Shown piece by piece: positions 1 to 12,030 of a DNA stretch of 64,000 nt; position 1 is the stretch's first letter, and each line of letters starts with the position of its first letter. The notes beneath the pieces are model-generated. The model was not told the origin of the DNA, did no database searches, and was given only the letters and a program-made list of their open reading frames with translations. The position numbers and the translations under genes were made by a program. Source of the stretch: Aegilops tauschii subsp. strangulata (Eukaryota > Streptophyta > Magnoliopsida > Poales > Poaceae); contig NC_053039.3 in assembly GCF_002575655.3 (NCBI RefSeq), positions 46,253,290-46,317,289 of the forward strand, in the 5' to 3' direction.

Positions 1-17
1 GGGACAAATGAGTTGCC

Positions 18-407
18 TATATATACCCCATCGCCGCAGGAGAGCACTCCACAGTGCTTTGTTTTTTGCTGGCCGGCGAGGGGGGCATTGGGTGCTCTAG
101 CTCACCTCCCATGCACATGAGGTGTTCGATGAAATGCCCAAGCCACGCTAGTTAAGCTTTCTCCTCTCGAAGCTCGACCTCCGTGCTCCATTTTTCCCAA
201 GATTTGTCTAGGTTCACATTAGCGGTCCGTCACGCCCCGTCCCCGTCTTCACCGCCGTCGATCGCCTGCGCCGATCTCGTCGCCGGCACTACCGTGGTGA
301 GCCTCTTGGTCTTATCTTCTTTCTGAAAGAAAAAAATTCTTACTTTACATAGATACTTGTCTAATTTTCTTACTTTTGACACACATAATTATATATAATG
401 CACGCAG
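18..407 (+). promoter_or_regulatory. TATA box, 5' leader and leader intron of the CACTA-1 transposase
   Basis: A TATATATA box lies at 18-25, followed by a GC-rich leader without a long ORF. A consensus donor (accgtg/gtgagc, intron from 297) and acceptor (cacgcag, ending at 407) define a 111-bp leader intron rich in A and T. The transposase ATG starts immediately after the acceptor, at 408. The splice sites and their position are seen in the sequence; their use is inferred. Confidence 0.5.
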
Positions 408-3400
408 ATGAACCGGCAATGGATGTACGGTGACAGACACACCTCCGAGTACATTAAGGGCGTGCATGATTTTCTCGAAGTGGCTGAGGCAAACAAGCAG
501 AATGGTTTTATGTGTTGTCCATGCCCTAAATGTGGGAATACGAAGTCTTACTCTGACCGAAAAATCCTTCACACCCACCTGCTTTACAAGGGTTTCATGC
601 CACACTATAATGTTTGGACGATGCACGGAGAAATAGGGGTTATGATGGAAGACGACGAAGAAGAAGAGTACGATGACAACTATGTGCCCCCTAAATACGG
701 TGGTGCTGCTGAAGATCAAGAGGAACCAGATGATGTGCACGATGATGCTGCAACGGGCGAAGCTGCTGAAGATCAAGAGGAACTAGACGATGTGCCCGAT
801 GATGATGATCTCCGCCGGGTCATTGTCGATGCAAGGACGCAATGCGAAATTCAAAAGGAGAAGCTGAAGTTCGATCGCATGTTAGAGGATCACAAAAAAG
901 GGTTGTACCCCAATTGCGAAGATGGCAACACAAAGCTCGGTACCGTACTGGAATTGCTGCAGTGGAAGGCAGAGAATGCTGTGCCTGATAAAGGATTTGA
1001 GAAGCTAATGAAAATATTGAAGAAGAAGCTTCCAAAGGATAACGAATTGCCCGACAGTACGTACGCAGCAAAGAAGGTCGTATGCCCTCTAGGACTGGAG
1101 GTGCAGAAGATACACGCATGCCCTAATGACTGCATCCTCTACCGTGGTGTGTACAAGGATTTGAACGCATGCCCGGTATGTGGTGCATTGCGGTATAAGA
1201 TCAGACGAGATGACCCTGGTGATGTTGACGACGAGCCCCGCAGGAAGAAGGTTCCTGCGAAGGTGATGTGGTATGCTCCTATAATACCATGGTTGAAACG
1301 ACTGTTCAGAAACAAAGAGCATGCCAGGTTGATGCGATGGCACAGTGAGGACCGTAAGAAAGACGGGAAGTTGAGAGCACCCGCTGACGGGTCACAGTGG
1401 AGAAAAATCGAGAGAAAGTACTGGGCTGAGTTTGCAGGTGACCCAAGGAACGTATGGTTTGCTTTAAGCGTGGATGGCATTAATCCTTTCGGGGAGCAGA
1501 GCAGCAATCACAGCACCTGGCCCGTGACTCTATGTATGTATAACCTTCCTCCTTGGATGTGCATGAAGCGGAAGTTCATTATGATGCCAATTCTCATCCA
1601 AGGCCCTAAGCAACCCGGCAACAACATTGATGTGTACCTAAGGCCATTAGTTGAAGAACTTTTACAGTTGTGGAATGGAAACGGTGTACGTCCGTGGGAT
1701 GAGCACAGACAGGAGGAATTTAACCTGCACGCGTTGCTGTTTGTAACCATCAACGATTGGCCCGCTCTCAGTAATCTTTCAGGACAGACAAACATGGGAT
1801 ACCATGCATGCACGCACTGTTTACTTGACACCGATAGTATATACCTGGACAAATGCAGGAAGAATGTGTACCTGGGCCATCGTCGATTTCTTCCGACCAA
1901 CCATCAATGTCGAAAGAAAGGCAAGCATTTCAAAGGCGAGGCAGATCACCGGAAGAAGCCCGCCTTGCGTACCGGTGATCACGTACTTGCTATGGTCAAT
2001 GATTTACACATAATCTTTGGAAAGGGTCCCGGCGGACTAGCTGTTCCGAGTGATGCTGAGGGACACGCACCCATGTGGAAAAAATCTATATTTTGGGACC
2101 TACCCTACTGGAAAGACCTAGAGGTCCGCTCTTCGATCGACGTGATGCACGTGACGAAGAACCTTTGCGTGAACCTGCTAGGCTTCTTGGGCGTGTATGG
2201 GAAGACAAAAGATATAGCTGAGGCACGGGAGGACCTGCAACGTTTGCACGGAAAAGGCGACATGCCTCCAAAGCAGTATGAAGGTCCTGGCAGCTACGCT
2301 CTTACCAAAGAAGAGAAGGAAATCTTCTTTGAATGCCTGCTTAGTATGAAGGTCCCGACTGGCTTCTCGTCGAATATAAAGGGAATAATAAATATGCCAG
2401 AGAAAAATTTCATCAACCTAAAGTCTCATGACTGCCACGTGATTATGACGCAACTGCTTCCGGTTGCATTGAGGGGGCTTCTACCGGAAAACGTCCGATT
2501 AGCCATTGTGAAGCTATGTGCATTCCTCAATGCAATCTCTCAGAAGGTGATCGATCCAGAAATCATACCAACGCTAAGGAGTGATGTGGTGCAATGTCTT
2601 GTCAGTTTCGAGCTGGTGTTCCCACCATCCTTCTTCAATATCATGACGCACGTCCTAGTTCATCTAGTTGACGAGGTTGTCATTCTGGGCCCCATATTTC
2701 TACACAATATGTACCCCTTTGAGAGGTTCATGGGAGTCCTAAAGAAATATGTCTGTAACCGCGCTAGGCCAGAAGGAAGCATCTCCATGGGCCATCAAAC
2801 AGAGGATGTCATTGGGTTTTGTGTTGACTTCATTCCTGGCCTTAAGAAGATAGGTCTCCCTAAATCGCGGTATGAGGGGAGACTAACTGGAAAAGGCACG
2901 CTTGGAGGGGACCCAATAATATGCAGGGACGGATATTCTTGGTCTCAAGCACACTACACAGTTCTATAGAACTCTACCTTGGTGACCCCATATGTCGATG
3001 AACACAAGAACAGTCTGCGCTCCAAACACCCGGAGCAGTGCGACGACTGGATTACATGTGAACACATCAGGACTTTCAGCAGTTGGTTGGAAACACGTCT
3101 TAGAGGTGACAACACTGTTTGTGATGAGTTGTACTCGTTGTCCAGGGGACCATCTTCGACTGTAATGACTTACAAAGGATACGAGATAAATGGGAATACA
3201 TTTTACACGATCGCCCAAGATCAAAAGAGCACCAACCAAAACAGCGGTGTCCGCTTTGATGCAGCCACCGAGAGGGGAAAGGACACATATTATGGTTACA
3301 TAGTGGACATATGGGAACTTGACTATGGAGTAGATTTTAAGGTCCCTTTGTTTAAATGCAAATGGGTCAATCTGTCAGGAGGCGGGGTACAGGTAGACCC

Positions 3401-3755
3401 ACAGTACGGAATGACAACAGTGGGTCTGAACAATCTTGGGTACACTGATGAACCGTTCGTCCTAGCCAATGATGTGGCACAGGTTATCTATGTGAAGGAC
3501 ATGTCTACCAAACCGAGAAAAATAAAAAATAAGGAAGCGAATACATCATACGATGAGCCAAAGCGCCACATAGTTCTTTCAGGAAAAAGGGACATCATGG
3601 GAGTGGAGGGCAAGAAAGACATGTCCGAAGATTATGAAAAGTTTCATGAAATTCCTCCCTTCAAAGTCAAGGCTGGCCCAAGCATCCTGATAAATGATGA
3701 AGATTATCCATGGTTACGGCGCAATAAGGAAAGGACACAAGCGAAGAAAAAGTGA
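408..3755 (+). pseudogene. CACTA TNP2-like transposase, split by one in-frame amber codon
   Basis: Transposases of this family bind the ends of CACTA elements and cut and rejoin them in the nucleus. The reading frame opens at ATG 408 and runs 853 codons to TAG at 2967-2969. The same frame then continues without a shift for 258 more codons to 3755. Domains in order: a transposase-associated zinc-binding N-terminus (about residues 3-75, WMYGDRHTSEYI and CCPCPKCGN), a Transposase_21/TNP2 core (about 290-600, with SVDGINPF near 353, INDWPA near 447 and IDVMHVTKNLCVN near 576), a DUF4218-like region (about 660-810), and a DUF4216-like region after the stop (VDIWELDYGVDFKVPLFKC). An acidic stretch follows the N-terminal domain (about 85-135). 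In relatives the stop position is glutamine as far as I recall, so CAG to TAG is the likely lesion. Otherwise the length and motifs look complete. Confidence 0.9.
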
Positions 3756-3778
3756 AGACTTTGTCCACAACTATTATC

Positions 3779-4380
3779 CATGATACCATGCCAACTTTCA
3801 ACCTTTTCGTAGTTCATTTGAAATGCCTATTGTAACAAACAAGTTTCCGTATGAAATCCTGATACTTTGAAAGAGATTGTCCTTTTTGTACATGAAGTGC
3901 ATCCAGTTTTTGCTGTAACCCACTCAACTTTCTTGCACATGCTATGTGGATGAAATGATGATACCATGCCAACTTCCAACCTTTTCAGAGTTCATTTGAA
4001 ATGCTTTTCAATTTCAGGGTCTTATAGCTCAAAATAATCAGTAAATGCATGAAAAATAACAAATGAAGTCAGAAAGGGTTGAAAATTGATGATGTGGCTT
4101 TGAATGGTGCATTTTGAACACACAAAAAGTCAGGAGTTCAAATAAGTTTAAAAAAATGAAATCCCTGTGTAACAGATGAGTTTCCGTATGAAACCCTGAT
4201 ACTTCAAAAGAGGTTGTCCATTTTGTACACGAAGTGTATCCAGTTTTTCCCATAACCCTATCAACTTTTTAGCACATGCTATGTGGGTGAAATGATGATA
4301 CCATGCCAACTTTCAACCTTTTCAGAGTTCATTTGAAATGCTTTTCAATTTCAAGGTCTTATAGCTCAAAAAAAACCAGT
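3779..4380. repeat. Tandem repeats (about 337-bp unit) downstream of the CACTA-1 transposase
   Basis: A block starting gatgataccatgccaac and running through ttcatttgaaatgc is seen at about 3779, 3956 and 4293. The last two are 337 bp apart. The intervening text (gtttccgtatgaaa...ccagttttt...cacatgctatgtgg) is also duplicated (about 3843-3950 and 4180-4288). The first copy is shortened. No coding potential is visible; the repeat lies between the transposase and the next gene of the element. Confidence 0.75.
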
Positions 4381-5109
4381 AAATGCTTTTATAAAACTCT
4401 AATAGCAAAAGGAATCAACTAAATAGCTTTTATAAACCTATAGTTTTAAACTAAAATTATATAAAATTTATGCAACTAAAATTATCAATGTATTTTCTGT
4501 TCAAAACATGAAAAGCAGAAATAATTATCATAAAGAATTTTTTGTTAGAAACTTTAGTAGCAAAAAGAATTTTCATAAAGATATTTTTGAAAGAAACTAA
4601 AATAACAAAATCTATTTTTGTATATAATGATAAAACCCAGTAATATTAAATAGCAGGAAAAAGAATCACTCAAAATATATTTTTATAGTGAAGTTATTCA
4701 CAAACTAGTGATTCACACAAATTTCAAAGAATTAAAATTTAAACTATTCAAATTTGGAAACTAATGGAGTAACAGAAAGATTATAATTATTCTGAGCTAA
4801 AAGCAAAAAAAAATAAAAAAAATAAAAAGAAAATAAAAAGAAAATAAATAATTCAAAAAACAAAAAAATACTGGAAAAAAAATATGCCGCCTAATGGGCC
4901 ACACGGCCTGCATACGACTAGAAACCCATCTGTACATGGGCCAGGATGCAGGCCCGTAGGCCCAATAGGCCCAACACGGCAGTGACAAGGGTAGGCAACT
5001 AATGCCTGCATATTAGAGAGGAGCTCAGCACCTGAGCTGCAACGCAGCTTATAAACAGCTGCTGAGCTCTCTCAGCTAGCGAGGTGGGACTAAACTTCCC
5101 ACCGCACCG
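4381..5109. other. Non-coding interior of CACTA-1
   Basis: Very A/T-rich sequence with an A-rich run at about 4800-4890, then a moderately GC-rich stretch of short duplicated words (aggcccaataggcccaac, gctgagctc). I see no gene, splice-ready exon or RNA gene here. Confidence 0.6.
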
Positions 5110-5122
5110 CGCTGTGCAAGGC

Positions 5123-5361
5123 CTTTGGTCCCGGTTGGAGGCACCAACCGGGACTAAAGGGTGGCTTTGGTCCCGGTTGGTGGCACCAACCGGTACCAAT
5201 GCCCCCCTTTAGTCCCGGTTGGTGCCACCAACCGGGACCAAAGGCCTCTGCTTCCCGCCCTTTGGGCTGCTGAAAAGAGGCCTTTGGTCCCGGTTGGTGC
5301 CACCAACCGAGACTAAAGGTCGCATTCGTCCCGGTTTGTCTCACGAACCGGGACCAATGCG
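5123..5361. repeat. Five palindromic CACTA motifs (about 38 bp each) upstream of the second gene
   Basis: Five imperfect palindromes of the form ttggtcccggttggtggc / caccaaccgggaccaaag lie at about 5123-5160, 5165-5202, 5207-5245, 5280-5318 and 5323-5361. The last has a variant core (gtttgtctcacgaac). Related copies sit near the broken 3' end (8932-8968). In En/Spm elements subterminal motifs are the binding sites of the TNPA protein; that these serve the same purpose is inference. Confidence 0.85.
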
Positions 5362-5366
5362 TCGTC

Positions 5367-5373
5367 TATATAA
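5367..5373 (+). promoter_or_regulatory. TATA box for the second CACTA-1 transcription unit
   Basis: TATATAA lies just downstream of the last palindrome and about 30-40 bp before a GC-rich CCG/CGC-repeat leader exon (about 5400-5655). That leader ends at a good donor (ccatccc/gtgagctt), followed by a T-rich intron. The distance and order fit a plant core promoter. Confidence 0.45.
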
Positions 5374-6304
5374 CTAGCACTTGTCAATATTTCATTAAGT
5401 TCGTTCTTCCCCGCCCCGACGCCGCCAGGCTTCCCCTCTCCGCCTCACCGTCGCCATCGTCGCCCCGCGCCGCCCCGACGCCGTCGCCGCCCCGTGCCCC
5501 GTGCCCCGCGACGCCGCCGGCCCTGCCTCGCTCGTCGCCCGTCGCCGCGCCGCCCCTCACCGTCGTCCGTCGCCGCGCCGCCCCTCATGCACCATCGCCG
5601 TCGCCGTCCCCTGCCCGTCGCCCTCGCCGCGCCCCTCACGCTGTCGCCATCCCGTGAGCTTATATGAATTTTGCTAATTTAATTAGATGTGTAGTTAATT
5701 TAGATGTGTCGTAATTTAGATGTGTAGTTAATTGATTTAGATTTTGTTCATAGATTTTTTTGTTAGTTTTTTGTTCATATTGTGTTAGATTTTTTTTTCT
5801 GTTCATAGATTTTTTTGGTGATATTATTGTTGAATATGCATGTTTGTATGTTCATATATATGCAAAGATCGAATATGTCAATTTTTTATGATTTTTTTCT
5901 GTTCATAGAATTTTTATGATTTTTTTCTGTTGTAATTTTGTTCATAGAATTTTAATGATTTTTTTGTTCATAGAATTTTCTTTGTCAATTTATGTATATG
6001 TTCATATTGTCTATGTATAAGAAAATTGTGTATGATCAAAGTCATTTATTTTATTTATAGTAAGTGCTTAATATATAGTTGAACTAGTTGATTTAATAAA
6101 CTACTTTATTTTACTATAGAAGTAGTTTATTTTTAGTAAGTACTACTTTATTTATTTATAGTAAGTGCTTAGTAGTTGAACTAGTTGATTTAATAAAACT
6201 ACTTTATTTTAGTTTATATAGAAGTAATTTATTTTTACCAAGAAAATTAATATAACTAGTTTATTTTTTTAGTTCAAGCAATTAATCCCGCATCGACCTC
6301 GACG

Positions 6305-6703
6305 ATGCCTATCCCGCATCCTCGTCGTTGACTCGGCGGTGGAGGCCTGCTTGATCAGGGCCATGTCCGGGACTGGGCTCCGCCGGGCTGGTATTGGGAG
6401 GTGCTACCTTCCGGGGGGCGTAGGTTGGTGAGGAGCCAGCCCGTTATTGACCCGATCCTTGTTCGGTGGCGGTCGCGTGGGCCAGTGACGGTGCCGAGGC
6501 TTCTGGACAGCGCGGAGGTGGTACATCACCGTGTCAGCGAGGAGGACGAGCACGTCCGTCGCTACATGGTTGCGTTGGAGGGCAGGTTCGACAATACCTG
6601 GCAGGTTCTTCAGAGATCTCACTGGAGCTATGATCCTGTGATGGTTCCTTATCTTTGGGTGTCCACCGCCCGCGACGATACCCGTCGGGCGCTACGGTTT
6701 TAG
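6305..6703 (+). pseudogene. CACTA-1 second ORF, unrecognised protein with an early opal stop
   Basis: The frame begins with ATG at 6305 (MPIPHPRR), meets TGA at 6329-6331, then stays open to TAG at 6703. The part after the stop has 124 codons and includes DWAPPGWYWEVLPSGGRR and WQVLQRSHWSYDPVMVPYLW. A GC-rich leader exon (about 5400-5655) and a T-rich intron with plausible splice sites precede it. I do not recognise a domain. The position between the transposase and the B3-like gene, in the same orientation, suggests a transposon accessory protein. The stop could be a CGA to TGA change. Alternatively translation could start at the in-frame GTG or a later codon, giving a shorter product. Confidence 0.5.
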
Positions 6704-7247
6704 CTGTATTAGCGATGCTATATATGTATGATAGTATTCGAGGTGTATTAATTAGTGATAATATTCGATGATGTACGGACGCAAGAGATGATGTAGTTTT
6801 GCTTATAATTGAATGCATGCTAATTTGAATACTACTTTATTTTACGATTTGGTTTTGCTTATTGAATGCTCAAATTGGAAAAGTACTCCTACGTACTTTG
6901 AATGCTAAAATTGGAGAGCACTATGCAAGGCGTATGCATTTGATTACTTGATAGCTTATAGGTTTTTTTACAGAAATCTAGGAGCCCCCTCCATCATCCG
7001 CGCCGTCATCACCGTCACCGACCCCCCCTCCGACCTCGAGGTGAGACCAGCCAAATCTCCATGTCAATATGAGTCCTATAATATGAGTCCTCGGGTCTGT
7101 AAGTCTGTCGAGTCTCCACCATATATGAGAGGACAAAGAATCCCGACTGTTGTCGTGGGGGTAGCTTCTCCTTCATTCCCGTGGGGGTAGCTTCTCCACC
7201 ATATATTTAATTGTAAAAGTTTAATATTTGAATTATGAACATAGGAA

Positions 7248-8415
7248 ATGTCGTACTCGGACGACGAAAACCGCCCGGGGGAGTGCGACTGGTGCCACGA
7301 CGACCGAGGTATGTGCGACAGGCCTCACCTTGACGAAGATCGGCGCTTCAGCATTAAGCTGGAGGAGACCTTCGATGTTGAAACGGTACACAACGACGAC
7401 AAGTGTTATTTTTTCGTAATTAAGCACGACTTCAAATATTTCAACATGTAGTTTTCATCTTTTACAATTCGACTAGCTTATCCCATGTCATGCAAGACGC
7501 TATGTCTTGGAGAGGATGGGTTTTGAAGACCATGAAAGTTTCGAAACAAAGAAAATTCACCTAAGGACCCATCATGGTGTGGATTTTGAAGTAAAGCTGT
7601 ACAATTCTGAGAGCGTAACCCATTTTGGTTGCAAAAAATGGGAAGCACTTTGCAAGATGTATGGTTTTGATGAGGGTATGCTTGTCACCATGGATCTTGG
7701 TGATCCTGACATCGAGCAAGACAATATGGACATTTGGGTCCTTGTTGATACGCCTCCAATTCTACCGCTATGTGAGTTTCTCAAACATAGTTATTAACTA
7801 ATTTATATTGTTCATTTCAAAATAGTTGACAGCTTATTTCCATTGACAGCTTATTTTGATTGTTCAAACAATGTGCGGAACATGGTAGACAGAACCTACT
7901 ACACCGATGGCTCTGAGTTAACTTATAAGGAGAAAAATCATCTCGTCGGATTTTGTACTGATCTTGAGAATTACAATATCTACAATCGAACTCCTCAATA
8001 CGTGTTGAACTACGGTAACTACTATGGAGATACCCTGGTAAGTTTTTTACTATTACGACATTCGTACATCTTTTGCATACTTCTAAATATAGTACATCAT
8101 TTCTAACTATGAAGTTATTACTATGTTTTTCAACAGATAATCCCAGAGGATTGTGTGCCTCATTTGATGTATCAGAGTGGTCACCTTAATGTTTTGAACA
8201 TACGTCCAGGTCATCCTACGAATCTCAACTGTCCATACCGGATTTCTAAAAGAAATGGAGACATGCAAATCAAGGAATGGAAAAAATGTATGGACAGTCG
8301 TAAGGAGGTTCTTGGAAGCAAAAGGAAGCGAAGCGCAAGAATTGGAGACAGGATGATCTCCATTTTACATAACGGAGAGTCAGGGTCTATATTGTTTTAT
8401 GCTATTTTACCTTAA
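7248..8415 (+). CDS. CACTA-1 third gene: intact 4-exon, 298-aa B3-like protein
   Basis: Four exons (7248-7402, 7497-7771, 7850-8037, 8137-8415), all with GT-AG introns, join into an 897-nt frame without a stop until TAA at 8415. A leader exon (about 6975-7040, donor ctcgag/gtgaga) and an acceptor just before the ATG (atag/gaaatg) fit the start. The first half (about residues 30-130, FSIKLEETFDV, KKIHLRTHHGVDFEVKLY, KWEALCKMYGFDEGMLVTMD) follows the pattern of a B3 DNA-binding pseudobarrel. The second half (CVPHLMYQSGHLNVLN through SILFYAILP) looks like a second, related domain with a basic patch (GSKRKRSARIG) between. The likely role is a DNA-binding accessory protein of the transposon. The frame agreement across three introns is strong evidence for the gene; the domain name is less certain and no host role is visible. 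Confidence 0.65.
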
Positions 8416-8931
8416 AGAGGGTATTTCGGTCCTACCTAATATTGATGATCATGTGCTAAGAACAATTAAGTAGGGTTGGTTCGATGACTAGGAGGATGAT
8501 GATCGTATGACTTGTTATTAATAACAAGTAGAAGTTGTATGATGATGATTAGTAGGACTTGTTATTATATATGATGATGCCTGATGCGAGCATGAAGAGT
8601 TATTATATATCAGCGAGTGAAATGAACATGGATTGGATTGAAGTGAAGGCAACATGCATGTGGTGCATGTCGAAAGTAGTACAATCCAAACTTGATCAAG
8701 TTAGGATTAGTATTACTTTCGACATGCAACACATGTTGCCTTCACTTCAATCTAAGCCATGTTTAGGCATAGCAGTACGTAGCGTTGGTAAACCAAGCAC
8801 GGAGATATAGGAGAGGACACTTGTCTCTAATAGCTACCTAATAACAACCTAAATTAACCCCCAAGACCCCTAAATCAGCCCCTTTCAAAAAAACCTCAGC
8901 TCCAGCCAGATGCTGACGCGTGGATGCCTAT

Positions 8932-8968
8932 TGGTCCCGGTTGGTGTCACCAACCGGGACCAAAGGCC
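8932..8968. repeat. Subterminal palindrome of CACTA-1
   Basis: One further copy of the GGTCCCGGTTGGTG/CACCAACCGGGACC palindrome, followed by a half copy (tgtcccggtttgtg, about 9010). It marks the subterminal region; the terminal inverted repeat itself is missing. Confidence 0.75.
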
Positions 8969-9057
8969 CCCCTGCCTGGGCTGGCCGCACAGGCCACGTG
9001 GAGCCCCATCTGTCCCGGTTTGTGTGGGCCCCCTGGCCTTGATTCTTTCGCCAGTAT

Positions 9058-9251
9058 TTTTTATTAATTCCAAAAATATTCTCCGTGAAGTTTAGGTCAT
9101 TCAAGAACTTTTATTTCTGCACAAAAATAACACCATGGCAATTCTGCTGAAAACAGCGTCAGTCCGGGTTAGTTCCATTCAAATCATGCAAGTTAGAGTC
9201 CAAAACAAGGGCAAAAGTGTTTGTAAAAGTAGATACGATGGAGACGTATCA
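9058..9251 (-). mobile_element. Gypsy LTR scrap (other subfamily)
   Basis: About 190 bp resembling the end of a TGATACGTCTCC-type LTR in reverse orientation, closing with agatacgatggagacgtatca at 9231-9251. It shares ttatttctgcacaaaaa and gcgtcagtccgggttag with the LTR of element A but differs elsewhere. It directly abuts the truncated LTR of element A. Confidence 0.6.
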
Positions 9252-12030
9252 AGCGCTGGGATGATGAAGATGGCCACCGGTGAGGGATCGCCCCTCCGGC
9301 AGGGTGCCAGAACAGGGTCCCGATTGGTTTTTGGTGGCTACAGAGGCTTGCGGCAGCGGAACTCCCGATCTAGGTTTCTTTCTGGGGGTTTCTGTATTTA
9401 TAGGAGAGGTTGGCATCGAGAACAAGTCAGGGGGCCCCACAGGAATTCCGCGAGGCACAGGGGCGCGCCCTCCACCCTAGTGGGGCCCACGGGCCTCCCC
9501 TTCGGTAACTCTTTGTTCCCGTATTTTTATATTTTCCAGAAAAATTCTCCGTTGATTTTCATCGCATTCCGAGAACTTTTATTTCTGCACAAAAACAACA
9601 CCACGGTAGTTCTGCTAAAAACAACATCAGTCCGGGTTAGTTCTAATCAAATCATACCAAAATCACATAAAACTATTGTAAACATGGCATGAATACTTCA
9701 TAAATTATAAATACGTTGGAGACGTATCAGCATCCCCAAGCTTAATTCCTGCTCGTCCTTAAGTAGGTAAATGATAAAAGAAATAATTTATGAAGTGTGG
9801 ATGCTGGCAAGTGCATAAGTTTGATCAATGATAGTTCCAAACACTTTTTCTGGCATCATTATGTATCATAAGAGTAGCTCAACTCATAAAACTTCTCATG
9901 ATCAAGTAACAAGCTATTCACATGTCAAAGTATAAATCATAAACTTTCTTGAAAACTAAAAAACTGTGCTCTTAGTCCTCAAACAATTGCAATTCATCTT
10001 ATTTTTGGGAAGGGTCTATGTAAGAGCTTTGATTCAGCAAACTCCGCATACTCAACTATCATTTAATCTTTCACAATTGCTGACACTCATGTGATATTTA
10101 TGGGTTCAAAGTTTTAATCGGACACAGAGGAAGATAGGGGCTTATAGTTTTGCCTCCCAACCTTTTACCTCAAGGGTAATGTCAACAATAATAATTTATG
10201 AAAACCTACATCCAAGTGGATATATATATCTGGATCACTCCAAAGTGCTTGCCAAAGGAAAAAGTGTAAAAAGGAAAGGTGATGATCACCATGACTCTTG
10301 TATAAGGGTAGAAGATGAAAGTAAAAGATAGGCCCTTCGCAGAGGGAAGCAGAGGTTGTCATGCGCTTTTATGGTTGGATGCACAAAATCTTAATGCAAA
10401 AGAACGTCACTTTATATTGCCGCTTGTGATAAAGACCTTTATTATGCAGTCCATCGCTTTTATTTCTTCCCTATCACAAGTTCGTATAAAGCTTATTTTC
10501 TTCGCACTAATAGGTCATACATAATTAGAGAGCAATTTTTATTGCATGCACCGATGACAACTTACTTGAAGGATCTTACTCAATCCATAGGTAGGTATGG
10601 TGGACTCTCATGGCAATACTGGTTTAAGGGATGTTTGGAAGCACAAGTAGTATTTCTACTTGGTGCAAAGAATTTGGCTAGCATGAGAGGGAAAGGCAAG
10701 CTCAACATGTTGGGTGATCCAAGACAATATAACGTTTCAGATATAGGAAAGCATAACCCATTAAGTTGTCTTCCTTGTCAAACATCAACCTTTTAGCATG
10801 TCATATTTTAATGAGTGCTTACAATTACAAAGATGTCCAAGATAGTATATTTATAAGTGAAATCTCTCTTCCTTTAATATTCTTTCATGAATTGTTCAAG
10901 TAACCAATTCTGCATTTGCTAACTTTCAAATAAATTTACCACCTATACTTATTATGTGTGAAGTCATTACTCCCCATGGCATAAGCATATGAAACATATA
11001 TAAATTCAGATTTATGACATTCAATTCATTTAACCATTTACTCATAGGATATACGTGAAGCACGTGAGTAAATAACAAACTACTCCAAAAAGATATAAGT
11101 GAAGAACACTGAGTAGTCGAATAATTAACTAGCCATGGGAGGATTCTTTTTCATTCAATATTTCAGATCCAATGATTTTATTCAAACAGCAAGTAAAACA
11201 AAATAAAACAAAATGATGCTCCAAGCAAAACAAATATCATGTGGTGAATAAAAATATAGCTCCAAGTAAAGTTACCGATGAATGAAGATGAAAGAGGGGA
11301 TGCCATCCGGGGCATCCCCAAGCTTAGGCTCTTGGTTGTCCTTGAATATTACCTTGGGGTGCCTTGGGCATCCCCAAGCTTAGGCTCTTTCCACTCCTTA
11401 TTCCATTGTCCATCGAATCTTTACCCAAAACTTGAAAACTTCACAACACAAAACTCAACAGAAAACTTGTAAACTCCGTTAGTATAAGAAAATAAATCAC
11501 CACTTTTGGTGCTATTGTGAACTCATTCTAAATTCATATTGGTGTAATATCTACTGTATCCCAACTTCTCTATGGTTCATACCCTCCGATACTATTCATA
11601 GATTCATCAAAATAAGCAAACAATACAATGAAAACAGAATCTGTCAAAAACAGAATAGTCTGTAGTAATCTGTAACTCTCGAATACTTCTGTAACTCCAA
11701 AAATCCTACCAAACTAGGAAAACCTGAGAAATTTGTGTACCAATCCAGAGCAAAAAGAATCAGATCAAAAGCACATTTCTGTGAATTATCAAAACTAATT
11801 TACTGGGCGCAAAATTTTCTGATTTTCAGCAGGATCAACACAACTATCACCGTAAGCTATCCTAAAGGTCTTACTTGGCACTTTATTGAAACAAAATCTA
11901 TAAAACATGATTACTACAGTAGCATAATCATGTGAACACACAAAAACAGTAAGGGTAAATATTGGGTTGTCTCCCAACAAGCGCTTTTCTTTAATGCATT
12001 TCTAGCTAGGCATGATGATGACAATGATGC

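Larger units (their letters stand above)
1..9057 (+). mobile_element. CACTA-1: CACTA (En/Spm) DNA transposon, 5' end outside window, 3' end truncated
   Basis: The element is recognised by a TNP2-type transposase (408-3755), two further genes downstream (6305-6703 and 7248-8415) and palindromic GGTCCCGGTTGGTG/CACCAACCGGGACC repeats near 5.1-5.4 kb and 8.9 kb, which are typical of grass CACTA elements of the Caspar/Balduin kind. All genes run left to right. No CACTA terminus is visible: the left end lies before base 1, and on the right the subterminal repeats stop at about 9057, where gypsy LTR sequence begins. The transposase and second ORF are broken but the third gene reads through. The element is therefore not autonomous as it stands, although its third protein could still be made. 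Confidence 0.85.

Noticed and set aside
5445..5639. Arg/Gly-rich minus-strand frame
   Set aside because: Low-complexity GCC/CGC sequence in a predicted transposon leader exon; composition alone keeps it open.
9135..9692. 185-codon plus-strand frame
   Set aside because: Spans two joined LTR fragments; the frame depends on the junction and is antisense to element A.
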